Shown piece by piece: positions 1-12,507 of a stretch of DNA of 64,000 bases. Within the stretch, counting starts at the first letter, position 1; each line of letters begins with the position of its first letter. The notes under the pieces are model-generated. The model was given only the letters and a program-made list of their open reading frames with translations, had not been told where the DNA came from and made no database searches. The translations under genes and the position numbers were made by a program. The stretch comes from Clarkia xantiana subsp. parviflora (lineage: Eukaryota > Streptophyta > Magnoliopsida > Myrtales > Onagraceae): positions 13,702,001-13,766,000 of the forward strand of contig JAPTYO010000017.1 of NCBI GenBank assembly GCA_036873135.1, read 5' to 3'.

Positions 1-985
1 TACTCATCTGTTTGGAGTATTGTAGCGCCCGCAGAACGTTGATTCCCTTTCATGAACCAAACCTGTTTGAAATAAAACTATGTACCGCACTATATCCTTG
101 GTCAACTGTTAATTTCCAACTGCCTAGTTTTCCACAAAGGAATACTTCTCCAGGGCATCCGTACAAGTGTTCACAACCTTCAACTAATATCCGGTTGGCG
201 GCCACCTAGTGAACACGAGATTCGGTGAATTAAAGGTGAACTTGACCATCCTTATCGCTTATACCCTTAGTCTGACTCAACCGGTTTCCAAGACGTGGTC
301 ACTTGGCCGTTTTCTTTGGCACTACGCTCGTACGCCGGGAAGCGAGCATTGAGCCAGACCTTAAGTATAAGTTCTGAGTCCATGAGGATACTTTGGATGC
401 CTCTTCATAAGACATCCGGGATCAATCACACGCTCAAGGTGAAGAAGTATACGCCTTTTGAATCACAAGGATTCTAGCTAGCACAATCGAGCATGTCCCC
501 GTGGTCGTATATGGCACGCACGGTATGAAGCACGCGTCGATAGCACACCTGGTAAAGCCAGGGATGGGATATGTCAATAATGCTATAGCAGAATCTCTCA
601 TTTGGCCTTGAATGTGATATAGTGATGGACAAAGTCCAACTCAGCGATTTACAAAACGAAGATTAAGTCATGCTGTTAAGCGTGATAATGTTATCGGTTT
701 GCTTAATCATGTTTACCCCCTAGATTCTTAGCCAATCTTGTTATGGTAGAGGTCCCTCTCTCCTTACAAGATGACCGTGCCTGTGTGACGAGGCAAGGTT
801 CACATTCGACATAATTTTGGTGGAAGAATTTTACTTCTTCCTACGACTTAGTTTATAGACCGTAAAATCCGATGTTGTTAATCATTATGACGTCGATAAA
901 TCATAAAATCAAATTGCAATTCTTTTATTCAATTGAAACATAATTTCAAATTTCAAAATGTTATCACCTTTACGAGCCACACCGT
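1..985 (-). other. 3' non-coding block of Copia-A
   Basis: Lies between the RNase H stop and the expected 3' LTR. Read on the minus strand it aligns by eye along its length with 18533-19500 of Copia-B. For example, the bases around 1-50 are a diverged reverse complement of those around 19450-19500. No open frame is shared, so it is an untranslated segment specific to this family. Function unknown. Confidence 0.7.
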
Positions 986-2436
986 TTAAGCCCTACGTAA
1001 TCCAAGCAGTTTTTCGTGCTTTTCAAAAATTTCCCTACGTAACGGCTTAGTTAAAGGGTCTGCGACCATATTGTCTGTAGGAAAGTATTCTAAAGCGATT
1101 ATGTTTTCTTCCAGAACCGACCTAGCATAATTGTATTTCACATCAATGTGTTTAGTCCTACTATGGTACTTTGGATTCATAACTGCCGCAATGGCCGCCT
1201 GACTGTCGGAGTACGCCTTCACAGGTTTACTCTTCTTGTCGGTGCCAATTAATGTAGTAAGAAGTCTTTTCAGCCAGACCGCTTGTTGTGCGATTTTGGA
1301 GAGGGCAACGAATTCTGATTCCATACTGGAAAGCGCGACACAAGATTGCTTCTTTCTTACCCATGATATGACAACATTAGCAAGGAGGAAAACTCCTCCT
1401 GTGGTGGACTTACGATCATCCGGATCGCCACCGTGGTCGGCGTCACTATAACCGGTCAATTCGAGCCGATCGCCCTCATAGCATAGAACGTAGTCGGCAG
1501 TACCTTACAGATATCTGATAATTCATTTTACAGCCTTTAGATGTTGATAACTATGATCTGATTGGAATCTTGCTACTAGGCCCACAGCGTAACAGATGTC
1601 TGGCCGAGTATAGGGCATAGCGTACATTAGACTCCCTACCATGCTCAGATACTCTGCATTTTTCATCTGTTCACGCTCTTGCTTGTTTTTTTCGGGCCAT
1701 CACGCTTCGATAGCGCGCACCCGAACACAACTGACGTATCCACGGGTTTAGCATCCAGCATTCTGAATCTTTTCAACAGTTTGTTGATATATGATTCCTG
1801 AGATAGACATAATCTCCGGGCGGCACGATATCGTGCAATTTTGATGCCTAAGATGTATGTGGCCTCTCCCATGTCTTTCATCTCGAATGTCGATGCTAAC
1901 CAGGACTTTGATTTATTCATGAAACTCATATCGTTCGCAGCAATGAGTATATCATCCACGTATAATGTTATGATGACATACTTAGACCCGGAGGTCTTAG
2001 TGTATACGCATGGATAATTGTGAAGATTCACGAATCTGTTTCCAACGATTTCCTCGTGGAATCAGCGATACCATTGCCGAGACGATTGTTTAAGACCGTA
2101 TATAGATCTTTGGAGTTTGCAAACTTTGCGTTCTTTGCCAGGAGTAATGAAACTCTCTGGCTGCTCCATATAGATTTCTTTCTCCAGTTTTACTTGGAGA
2201 GGTTTGGTCTTAATGTCCATTTGATGCATGCTCGAGTTTGAGACTTGCAGTCATGGGCAAGGACGACCCAGACTATGGTGTAACGCATAGTCGGTGAGTC
2301 CGTCTTTATCAAAGTTTACTCCGTGAATTTGGGTATATCCTTTCGCAATTATTCGAGTTTTGCACCACTCAAAATTTCCACCAGAAGTGAATTCTAAGAT
2401 TTCACTTTCTAGTTCTGTGGTTAACAGATAAATCAA
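986..2436 (-). pseudogene. Copia-A pol remnant (RT and RNase H)
   Basis: Three separate open pieces give Copia RT-RNase H similarity. The RNase H piece (986-1459) has the TGYSDADHGGD motif, the SSMESEF motif with the conserved glutamate, and the KHIDVKYN and DPLTKPL motifs near the C-terminus. The RT piece at 1663-2031 has LYVDDIL, the catalytic YVDD box, followed by GEATYILGI. The piece at 2251-2436 has IIAKGYTQ, the RT N-terminal region. Stops and frameshifts separate the pieces, so no functional enzyme is encoded. It matches Copia-B (16959-18532) domain for domain. Confidence 0.85.
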
Positions 2437-3110
2437 CTAAAGACAAAAAAACGAATTAGTTCTTATTTAGGCAATTTCATCCTCCATTGTTTTCCTCAAT
2501 TCCCTCGTTTTGAGGTCCTTCTTTTGCTTGATGAACCGTTACTGGTTCAAGAACAAATACCAAGATGTGTAACACATCTTATTTGATGGGACACTTCTCG
2601 AGAGAAGTTTGTTGCCTTTGACTATGTCTAGGCACGTTAATCCTATGTTTTAGTATGATCGTTACTCCCACTCGGAATAGTGCTTCTTATCAGGGCATTA
2701 CTCCCACTGGGAACAATGGCGGTGGTTGAACTTACTTGGAAAATCCTCTCGGTCTCGGGTTTTTTTACCTTCGAGATGTATTCCTCGATCACTAGGATCT
2801 GGAACCAAGTTGGTTATTCTACTCCCACTAGGTAAATGGGTAGTTGAAATAGTTGATTATCATGATTATCAGGTCCGACTTGATTTGCATTTTGAAATTT
2901 AGTGATGATTATGTGTGAGGGGGAGTGAGCCCTCTCACTGGATTTATGAAGACGTTTCCATCATCATTTACCAAATCAATCACTTATTTTATATCAATTC
3001 TCCCACTCGAAGTAAGTGGGACCTGAGAATCTCCATCAACCATCTGTTAACTCAATCAGTACTAGCTTCTTTCGTTCTGCAAAGCGTTGGAAATTCATCC
3101 TCAAACCTTT
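2437..3110 (-). other. Decayed integrase-RT linker of Copia-A
   Basis: No useful frame. On the minus strand the bases follow the linker of Copia-B (about 16370-16870): both have runs encoding repeated SGS-like serine/glycine stretches and the words for GPDN, TNLVP and NPR. The segment is therefore the spacer between integrase and RT, decayed by indels. It carries one copy of the block that is duplicated in Copia-B. Confidence 0.6.
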
Positions 3111-4162
3111 AAAATGTGTCATGTTTAACCACGAAATCATTGTTCCAAGCTAATTTTAAAACTCGTATTCTTCGCGAGTTGTGCGTACTCTTAATGAATA
3201 CTCGTTTTAATGCGCAAATTAATGTGTCTTTGTGATAAGGTTTTACCCGAATCATTCATTAGCTTTTATGGTAACGTGTTAACTGATTTTGTCAAAATAT
3301 AGTGTTTTACATTAATGTGAGTTAAATTAATCTCATCCCGCAGGAACAATTAATGTGTAACTCTAACAATATGTAATTCTAAGCTATGTTTATTGAAAGT
3401 GTTTTAATGAATGTCTTTTAGCCAAATTCTTCGTTCAAGGCTAAGGGTGGGAGAGTCATTTTACCGACAACTTATTTTCGTTTATTTAACTCATCCATAG
3501 ATTTATCTAACTTATGGAGGACCATGCATTTAAGCTGTCACTTTTAATGCCATGGTTGATATTCTAATTAGATTGAAGTAGCTGGAAGGCTTACATAAAA
3601 TCTAAGTAGTTATCAATGAGTTATATCTGAAGAATTACAAACGAAAATTCCGCATTCATAAAAATACTTGATTATTAAATTCGTATTCTAAAACGATGTG
3701 TCCCATCTTTCGAGGTGACATGCGCCTCGCGCATACCCGGTTAAAAACCGTGGTTTTGAGAATCGTTTTAGTCTCCAAATTTAAAAGCAAGATCGGTTTT
3801 AAACATGCACATTATTTGAGATACAAACTATAATGGAGTACTTTAACAAATAAGGATGCTTGAGCAATGTGTTGAATAGCGTGAATAGGATAAAAACGAA
3901 CGATGATAAATTCAATACTCAATTCAAGTATTAGTAAATACTCGGTAAATAATGTGTTCCACCAAGAAACTTATTTAAGAGTATTTTCAAACAGAAATAA
4001 AAGTAGAAGTTTTAGCAAATCTAAAGATAAAGAATCTCTCATTCCATCTTTATTTTTCTGGGGCATCCTCGATCAGGTCGTTGCTTCTGTTTCTCGGTTC
4101 TGTTCAAAAGAAAATGAATTACTCTCGAGTGATTAGAAGCAAAATAGAATGAATGATTTTCA
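3111..4162. other. Unrecognised AT-rich interval inside Copia-A
   Basis: By position this should hold protease and integrase, but I see no protease DSG motif, no integrase DDE motif and no open frame of note on either strand. Either the region decayed beyond recognition or it was deleted and refilled. Nothing else supportable was seen. Confidence 0.4.
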
Positions 4163-4915
4163 TCATCTTTTCTCTTTACGTACCTTAGGAGGATTAGTGC
4201 AGGCATTAGCCAGGTGTCCTTTCACGCCACACCTGAAACACGTTCGAATTTCCTCTTTACGTGTCTGCTTTGCTTTCTTTTTCTTACCACCGGATTGTTT
4301 GCGTTTAAACTTCTTCTGGGATTTGTTCGCCACAAACTTCTCAGTTTTGTTCTGAGAGCTTTTTCCCTTTCTCTTGCGCTTCCCCTTTTGTTCGGTTGGA
4401 GCAGAGGATGCAATATACATTTCAGATCTAGACTTTTCAGCCTTGAGTCTATCTTCCTCCAGCTCTAGATGAACTTGTACCTTCTCGAGAGTATCGAGAT
4501 GGGTAGCATGGGTAAGGCTCATTTTCATGATATTCCAAGAGTCGGGTAAAGAGCGGATCATGTAGTTGATTTGTTGTTCCTCAGACACGTTTTCACCTGC
4601 TTCCTTGAGCTCAGCGATCAAGTTACACATATGCATAATATGATCTTTTAACGTATTCCTGGGATTCTTCTTATAGGTGTCAAGAGCAATGTTTAACGCT
4701 CTCTTTTGGGTAATGGTGTAGACACCAAATGTTGCCTTAAGACCATCCCATAGGTCCTTGGCAGTCCCCAAATGGTCAAACCTATAGAGAATCTCGTCTT
4801 CCAGCATAAAGAGCAAGGTAGAACGAACATCATGATCCTTGACATCCCATTCATCATAGAACGTCTTTTGCTCATCTGTTAAGTCTCCCTCAGGCCTAGT
4901 TCGTTTTGTGGGCAA
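4163..4915 (-). pseudogene. Copia-A gag remnant with zinc knuckle
   Basis: About 250 codons of Copia Gag, the capsid/nucleocapsid protein that packages element RNA in cytoplasmic particles. The capsid-type region includes TAKDLWDGLKATFG and EQQINYMIRSLPDSW, patterns usual for UBN2-type Copia gag. The basic C-terminal part ends in a CCHC knuckle, CFRCGVKGHLANAC (C-X2-C-X4-H-X4-C). The frame opens just after an in-frame TAA and its first codon is TTG, so the N-terminus is lost. No protease follows in frame. Confidence 0.85.
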
Positions 4916-6379
4916 ATGCTCCAGACCTCTTATTTAAGAGATTATCACCTTAACTCGTTTATTCCATATTTTATAATTACAGCTATTCAATCTTATTCCC
5001 TTATTCAACTGGGAAATGACATTGCTAGTTGCAGCCATCTATATTAACACATTGACAATCGTGCAAAGTTTAGGAAGAAAACAACATTTTGACAGAATTG
5101 CAAACATCGAATTATATATTATGATGGAATACGACGAATAGTGATTCTTCAGTCACTAAACCAAACCAACTTTCAGTAAACCGAGGAAGGGGGTGTCAAG
5201 AAAGAATTCAGACTATTGTCGTTTTCAATCTAATAGACCAGTCTTTTGAAAACGGTTATTCTATTGCAAATTACCGGAACGAGAGTTTCAAATAAGCATA
5301 CCCGATCTTGGCTTTCCCAAGGCCCTTATAATTTTGTAAAATTATCCGATAATTTACTCATGCATATTTATAATTCAACTACATTTAGCAAATCATAATA
5401 CCATGCCATAAATATCGAACACAACATGCTTACGCGTCATGCATCTAATGTTCCTAGCATATATAATTCTACGTAAAGTAAATTATCACATGCGTTCTAT
5501 CATGAGCATCCTAGCATACGCGTCAAAACATGCAACATCCGCACACATCATGCATAATTGGCGACTGGAATTTTCGGTTTTATAAAACGCTTTGAAAATA
5601 TTAGGGGTTGTTTTGCAATTCATGCTTACATTCAATCATGCGAATTTCTAGATATGGATTCTAGGCACTTTTAATCAGCATAACATGTCTATCCTATTGC
5701 GCAAACCATATATTTAAATCCTAGAGCTCAATGCTCGCAATATAATATCCAGCTAGCTTGACTAAGTCAAGACGATAGTTCTAATTATATCAATATATAT
5801 GATGCAGAAAGTAAACAATTGCAAATCAGCCCACTAATTTAATCCAGTCCCAAAAACATGCAAGTCCGAGATGCATCCCCATAATCGAAACCAGGCATTA
5901 GGGTTTTTTTATTATTGAAATCGTGTATTAAAACACAAACTCTAAGAGCACTGTTTAGGCTAATTTTAAAGTTCGAAAACATTTTGGATTTAAAATTTGA
6001 CATCCTATTTTATTGAACAATTTAAAATTTCCGAAAATTTTAAAGAGGTTCGGTCCAAATTTTAAAATCCGGTTCAACTCGGTCTGTTTTTAAAAATTCT
6101 GGTTTGGTCCGAAACGGTTCAATAAAATACGATAGTGGTTCGGTTTATCACTCAAAACCGGTTAGGTTAGGTTCAATTTAGTTACTATGGTCCGACCAGA
6201 CCCGATTAAGAAAACCCGGATATGTTTATCCCGATCCGGTTTAGCAATTGGACAAGCCCATGAACCCTAGGGTTCAGCCGAAATAATTCTATAGGCTAAG
6301 TAGGGTTTTAAAATCCACCATAAAACTTAACTTAGCCATCAAGAATTATTAATTATATAAAATAATTTCCAATAATGCT

Positions 6380-6410
<31 letters not shown>

Positions 6411-6571
6411 TCGGCATATGTATATATATTTATATAAATATTGTCAAGATTCTATCTTTGAGATGTAAATCAATAAAAAAATATAAATATATATTAATAT
6501 ACAATTTTGGCATAATTATATATATATATATATTCGGTACTTATATATATATATATAAATATTTTCAGCCG

Positions 6572-6634
<63 letters not shown>

Positions 6635-7231
6635 ATGGATTAAAATATGTAGACAATATATCTTCTTAATTGTTTAATAGTAACTAAATCTATTAATATA
6701 TATATTAACCCTATTTTAATCCATATATATTTATAGTTAATATCTTTTACAATATTATATTAGAACCTATCCTTAATTCCAACTTCTAGATATAGTTACC
6801 TATAAATAAAATTTAAAAATGGCAACCTATATTTATTATAGATTGTGCCGAATTTTTAATTGCTTGGTGGCCAAGAAAATTAATTTTTTTACCTAAAACA
6901 CCCTTAGGAATTTTCGGCACTAACAAGAAAATGGAAAGGTTGTCAAATTTTATGATCAAACTCTAACTTGATCTTGAATCCAAAACATGTTCTTGATAAA
7001 ACTCATGGTGTTCTTGAAGATCATGAACATCAAACTTAAATTGATCATGAAAAATTCAGTTTTGATCTAGAAAAAACATGTAAATTTGAAAATTTTAAGT
7101 TTTTAAAGATCAAACACATGAAATCTACTTAAAAATTTCAGATTCTTCATGGTGTTCATGAACATCAAAAATTCAATTTTTATGAACATCAAGAACATCA
7201 GTTCATCAAAATTTTAAGAACTCCTAACACC
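4916..7231 (-). other. Long 5' leader of Copia-A
   Basis: More than 2 kb of AT-rich untranslated sequence between the primer site and gag. It aligns by eye with the leader of Copia-C (44150-46165) in reverse complement. Shared blocks include the TA microsatellite zone, a zone rich in GGTTCGG/CCGAACC words (6040-6240) and the block at about 5150-5330 matching about 45880-46080. No gene was seen. Confidence 0.65.
6379..6632. repeat. TA microsatellite cluster
   Basis: Several runs of alternating TA, the longest about 58 bases at 6574-6631, separated by short unique words. A similar cluster sits at the matching place of Copia-C (44630-44790), so the seed is part of the element leader. The reading frame that looks like alternating Ile-Tyr here is an artefact of the repeat. 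Confidence 0.95.
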
Positions 7232-7244
7232 GACTCTGATACCA
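7232..7244 (-). promoter_or_regulatory. Primer binding site of Copia-A
   Basis: Read on the minus strand, TGGTATCAGAGTC matches the complement of the 3' end of initiator Met-tRNA except at its last bases. One base separates it from the LTR end CCAACA. This marks the 5' end of the element and sets its strand. Confidence 0.9.
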
Positions 7245-7245
7245 C

Positions 7246-7655
7246 TGTTGGATTACGGGGACGTAATACTACGGAATGCTAAACGTGTACTAGCAAGAAA
7301 TCTAATCTACGCAGCGGAATTAGTTCACATACCTTTTAGCTTTCCTACCCAAGAACGATGTGGAGGGAGTTCTGATTCTCCGGTCGGAACCACGTGCAAG
7401 TTCTTCGTTAGAAGAAGTCCCACACGATGTAGCTCCACAACAAGACCTCTGATCGATTCTTCAACGGAGATGGAACCTCAGACCAGATGTGATGGTGCCG
7501 AAATTTAACTAAGGGAAACAAGTGTTCTCAATGGAGATCCTTGTTATTATGAATGAGTCAATAAATCCTTAGCAGACACCCCTATATATAGTATTGGTGG
7601 AGTTGCCAAAAGGCAACTCCAACTAATGTGGTATAAGGTGCCAAAAGGTATAATG
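7246..7655 (-). repeat. 5' LTR of Copia-A, truncated
   Basis: Starts (plus strand) with TGTTGGATTACGG directly after the primer site. It resembles the LTR ends of Copia-B (to 20220) and Copia-C (to 44136). A TATA-like stretch lies near 7581-7590. The outer end, which should finish in CA, is missing: sequence changes at 7655/7656 to the C-terminal exon of a Gypsy antisense gene. Full LTRs in the family are about 560-590 bp, so roughly 150 bp are lost. Confidence 0.8.
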
Positions 7656-7888
7656 TCGACGCTATCAACTTCGACAAGTCTCCTTCTCTCAGTCCCTTCG
7701 CGAAGAAGTACTTCGCCCTCTCGGAGGAGAGTGATGAGGGGAACACTCTCGCGGGTGTTGAAGACATGGCGGAGCCTCCAAGTGCCGATGCCCCGATAAT
7801 GAACCCTCCTGCAGCTGAACCCGTGGAGCCTTCTGCCACAGATCTTGTGGACCCTGCTCCCGCTGACGCCAACAAGGACCAAGCTTAA
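7656..7888 (+). pseudogene. C-terminal fragment of G1 antisense gene
   Basis: Frame on the plus strand, opposite to gag-pol, matching residues at the end of the G2 antisense protein (about 36100-36332): both contain INFDKSPSL, PFAKKYFAL, EPSATDLVDPAP and end KDQA before TAA. Only the last 77 or so codons remain. The left edge coincides with the element truncation point. Not functional alone. Confidence 0.85.
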
Positions 7889-7989
7889 ATGCTCTATCTT
7901 TATAGTCCTTGTATCCCTCTCCTTATAATGCATTCTCGGGCCTTTGAGCCCTCATTAATATCAGACTATTTTAGTTCCGATTTTCCATT

Positions 7990-8535
7990 GCACTTCTCAA
8001 AGCGACTTAACTATGCCACTTAAGGCGAAACCTCGCCACGTAAGATATTTCAACACATCACTTAAGACGATTTAGCCCACACCACTTAAGGCGATTTAAT
8101 CATGCCAACTAAGGCAATTCAATCCGCATCACTTAAGACGACTTAACCACTTGCACCACTTAAGGTGACTTCGCAACACTTAGAATAAATCCAAGGACCA
8201 TGCATCACTTAAGACGACTTAATCTTGTGCACCACTTAAGGCGACTTTTCCTCGTGCACCACTTAAGGCGACTTTTCCTCGTGCACCACCTAAGGCGATT
8301 TTTCCTCGTGCACCACTTAAGGAGACTCAACAACACTTAGAATAAATCTAAGAATAATCTGATCGGAAGTAACCTCTTTATTTATTGATGGCACAAAATC
8401 TGCTTACATCAAATCAAACGTTAAATAACTTACACCACTTAAGGCGATTTTACATCGGGCACCACTTAAGGCGACTTTTCATCGGGCACCACTTAAGGCG
8501 ACTTTTCATCGGGCACCACTTAAGGCGACTTTTCA
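7990..8535. repeat. Tandem repeats downstream of G1 pol
   Basis: Many diverged copies of a word containing CACTTAAGGCGACTT, with regular 29-base units at about 8425-8535 and looser, varied spacing to the left. The array abuts the pol stop codon exactly. G2 has the matching array at 36490-36830. Such 3' arrays are known in Tat-type elements. Confidence 0.9.
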
Positions 8536-11500
8536 TCAAGCATGATATTTCTTCAAGTGTTCGCCACTGAAAGAATGCTTCAATACTCTGCCATCGAGGT
8601 TTTCCAACTTGTACGCATTTGGAGTTGGCATCCCCACAACCTTATAAGGTCCTTCCCATTTTGGTGACATCTTGTTGATCCGATCCAAAAGGGTGAACTC
8701 ATTCCGACGCCAGACCAGCTCCCCGACGAAGAACTGTCGGGACTTAACTCACCGATTGTAATATCTGGCCGTCGCCAAACGCATTCGAGCCTGGATTTCA
8801 TCGGCTTCCCGCCTCTTTTCTTCGAGCAAGTCCAATTCCAGACGTCTCATTTCATCATTCGTCAAAGGCTCGTAGTACCTCGTCCGATGGGACGCCACAG
8901 CTATCTCCACGGGAGCAACGGCCTTCGTGCCATAAACAAGGCCAAACGGAGTCTCCCCAGTTGAACGTTTGGGTGTCGTTCTAACAGCCCAAAGCACGTT
9001 TTCCAGCTCGTTCAGCCATTTGCCCTTCAAGGCATAGACCCTTTTCTTCAGGCCATCCATCACGATTTTGTTGGCTGACTCCACCTGGCCATTAGTCTGA
9101 GCATGACTGACAGAGGCTGTCCGATGCTTGATATTCAACTCCTCCAGATACTCCTTCACTTGAGCCCCGTTAAACGGTGGACCATTATCGCTGATCAGCA
9201 CCTTAGGAATCCCGTATCTGGATATAATGTGGGTCTGGAGAAACTTGACGATTTGGTTTCCCATCGTCTTGGCCAACGCCTTAGCTTCTATCCATTTTGA
9301 AAAATAATCGATAGCCACAAGCAAATACTTACAATGACCTTGTGCCTGTGGGAGAGGTCCCACCAAGTCGATACCCCACTGCGCGAAGGGCCAAGCACTC
9401 TTGATGGACGTCAGATTAGCAGTCGGAGCCACGATATTCGGGGCATACCTCTGGCACGCGTCACATGATCGGAATAACACCGTCGCCTCCTTGCTCATCG
9501 AAGGCCAGTAATAGCCCAAATTCAGCACTTTCCTCGTAATGGATCGGGCCCCTTCATGACAAGCCGCGACCCCTTCGTGCACCTCCCTAAGGATTCGATT
9601 TGTGTCGGGCTCAGCCACACATTTCAAGTAAGGAGTCGAGAACCACCCCTTTTTGTACAGCTGATTGTCCACCACCACGTAATTAACCGCAATCCGACGT
9701 ATCCTGTCAGCTAGTACTCCATCATCAGGGATTTCCCCCGTAGTCAGATACGTGACTATCGGGGTCATCCAAGTGGGTTCCTCCTCCGACCCTGCTTCAA
9801 TGGCACACACCTCTGATGGGTCGGTGGTCGATAAGATCACCTTCTCCAAAAAGTGCACCTTCCGATTTTCCTCTAGGGGTGCCCCCAAGGCAAATTTGCT
9901 CAAGGCATCCACTTCCACGTTTTCCTCCCTCGGGATCGCCTCGATGTCGAAACTTTTGAAGCTCTCCTTCAAGACTTGAACCTCGCGAAGGTACTTCCTC
10001 ATCATCGGGCTCTTCGCCTCATACCGTCCTTGGACTTCATTCACAATCAGGCCCGCGTCACATTTCACCCTTAAATGACCAACTCCCGTACCTTTGGCGA
10101 TTTTCAGGCCTGTGATAAGAGCCTCATACTCAGCTTCGTTGTTCGTGGCCCTAAAATTTATGGCCAAAGCATATCGAAGGGGCTCACCCCCGCCTGGTGG
10201 TATCAGCACGAACCCCGCTCCTGATCCGACTGAACTCGAGGAGCCATCCGTGTACATCTCCCAAGTATTTTCCTCATTTGGCTGTTCTGATTGCTCTGCC
10301 ATTTCTGGTCGCTCTGCTATCGGAACCTCCATGGTTGCCCCCTCTACAGGGCCCGCTTCTTCCAGATCAGGGGCTGTAGACTCTGCTATGAAATCCGCCA
10401 ACGCCTGGCCCTTAATAGCCTTTCTCGGAGCAAAGTGAATGCGGAACTCACTAAGCTCGACTGCCCATTTCACTAATCTCCCCGACGCATCAGGTCGGTT
10501 CAAAAAATGCTTTAAAGGCTGATTCGTCAGCACAGTAATCTCATGCGCATGGAAGTAAGGCCTCAGCTTCCGAGTAGTAATGATCAACGCATAGAGATAC
10601 TTTTCAACGACGGGATAATTTATTTCAGATTTGGCAAACGCCTTGCTTACATAATACACGGGGACTTGATTACCCTCGACAATCTTCACTAACACAGAGC
10701 TAATAGCAAACTCAGAAACAACCAAATACAGATATAGCGGCTCGCCTGGGATCGGTTTCGCCAATGGCGGGAGGGTGCGAAGGTGCTGCTTGAGTTCCTG
10801 GAACGCTTCTTCACACTTGGCAGTCCACTCTAACTTCTTGTTGGCCCTCAGAAATTCAAAAAACGGCATAGATCGGTCACTTGCCTTGGAGAGGAAGCGA
10901 TTCATTGCAGCCAGTCGGCCATTCAGCACTTGCACCTCCCGATGATTTATCGGAGACTGCATCTCCTCGATTTCCCTCAGCTTCTCAGGGTTCACCTCAA
11001 TTCCTCTCTGGCTTACCATAAAGCCCAAAAACTTCCCCGAGTGGACTCCGAAGGCGCATTTGGTCGGGTTCAAGCGAACCTGATGAAGCCTCATCCGCTC
11101 AAACGCCGTGGCTAGGTTGTGAACATGATCATCAGCCTGTCGGGACTTCACCAGCATATCGTCCACGTAAGCCTCCATGGTTTTCCCCAGCATGTCCCCG
11201 AACAACTTGTTCACCATCCTTTGATAAGTAGCCCCGACATTAATCAATCCGAAGGGCATGACATCGTAGTGATAGATGTCACTATCTGCATAAAAGGCAG
11301 TGTGGGGGGCATCCTCCTTAGCCATCTTGATCTGATTGTAGCCCGAGTAAGCATCCATGAAGCTCAGCAATTCATCTCCCGACGTGGCATCCACCAACTG
11401 GTCGATTCTCGGAAGCGGGTAACAATCCTTCGGGCAAGCCTTATTCAAGTCGCGGAATTCCACACACATCCGCCATTTCCCATTGCTCTTCTTCACCAGG

Positions 11501-12507
11501 ACCGGGTTGGCGACCCAGGTCTGGAATCGGAGCTCCTTGATAAATCCAGCATCGATCAACCTGCCCACCTCCTGCTGGAACGCGATCCTCTTGTCCGCGC
11601 CCATCAGACGCCTTTTCTGCGCGATAGGCTTGATCGCGGGATCAATCTTCAACTCGTGTTCAATCACATCGGGGCTGATTCCTGGCATGTCACTCGGGGA
11701 CCAGGCAAACAGCTCCTTGAACTCCTTCAGCAGCTCGATCAGTTCTCGGGCCCTCTCGTCGGACAGGGCGGACCCGATTTTCACCTTCCTCTGAGGTCCG
11801 TCAATCTCGACCTCCTTCAAATCCTCCATAGGGGCGGGACGCCCAAACTCCTCTCTGGGATCAGTATCGATCTGGAGGATAGTCATAGCCTCCCGTCTTT
11901 TCCTTCGGGTGGCATTAACATAGCACTTCCTGGAGGCCACCTGGTCGCCCTTGACCTCCCCGACTCCATGGTCAGTCGGGAACTTCATCTTCTGGTGAAC
12001 CGTCGAGGCAACAGCCATTAGGGGGTTGATGGTGGTTCTCCCGATAATCGCATTGTAAGTCCCCGCGGACTCAACCACCACGAAGTCCACATTTCTCCTT
12101 TCCGCTTTCCACCCGCTACCGAACTCCACTGGTAAGGTGATCAATCCCAGCGGATAGGAGGTAATACCAGAGAATCCAACAATCAGGAAGTTCACCTCCT
12201 TCAGATCCTTCTTCGTTTTCCCCATGGTCTCCAGCGCGTCCATAAACAAAATATCGGAGGAGCTCCCTCCGTCGATCAAAATTCGCTTCATCTCGTACCC
12301 ATCCACGTCTAGGGTCACGACCAAAGCGTCATCATGTGGAGTCTCCACTCCTATCAGGTCCTCCGCTGAAAAGGAAATCACCATCTCTTCCTTCGCGGTC
12401 CAGGATTGGGACCTCTTACCCAGCACCACAGCTGCAGAAATTCTAGAGGCATTGACCTCCTGAGAGGCTGTGGTGTCACCTCCTGCGGCAAATCCTCCGT
12501 GAATCAC
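8536..12507 (-). pseudogene. G1 pol polyprotein (one late stop)
   Basis: A 1252-codon open frame runs 12507-8749 and continues in frame after one TGA (8749-8751; CGA in G2) to a stop at 8536. Domains by approximate residue from 12507: aspartic protease with DGGSSSDIL near 80; RT with YVDDML near 449; first RNase H with VYYVSKAFAKSE; second RNase H starting YTDGSSSS near 754 with the NNEAEYEAL glutamate motif; integrase HHCC (CHEGAR...CDACQ) near 985; DDE residues at about 1046 (GIDLVGP), 1107 (SDNGPPF) and 1145 (QVESANK). Two RNase H domains are characteristic of the Tat lineage. The residue 1 codon is GTG, so this is part of a gag-pol frame, not a true start. Confidence 0.93.

Larger units (their letters stand above)
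1..7655 (-). mobile_element. Copia-A, degenerate LTR retrotransposon
   Basis: Minus-strand Ty1/Copia element. From right to left it has a truncated 5' LTR, a Met-tRNA primer site, a long AT-rich leader, a gag remnant, a pol remnant (RT, RNase H) and a long 3' non-coding block. Its 3' LTR should lie just beyond the left edge, because the related Copia-B has about 1.1 kb between the pol stop and its 3' LTR and only 985 bp are visible here. The right end stops abruptly at Gypsy G1. Many stops and lost coding stretches make it an old, dead copy. The lineage within Copia was not assigned. Confidence 0.85.

Noticed and set aside
6458..6643. Open frame of alternating Ile and Tyr
   Set aside because: Product of the TA microsatellite.
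8385..8570. Small frame with repeated HHLRRLFIG
   Set aside because: Translation of the 29-bp repeat, not a gene.
11119..12021. 300-codon frame on the plus strand within G1 pol
   Set aside because: Antisense shadow of the protease-RT coding strand, which has clear motifs; no conserved domain on the shadow frame.
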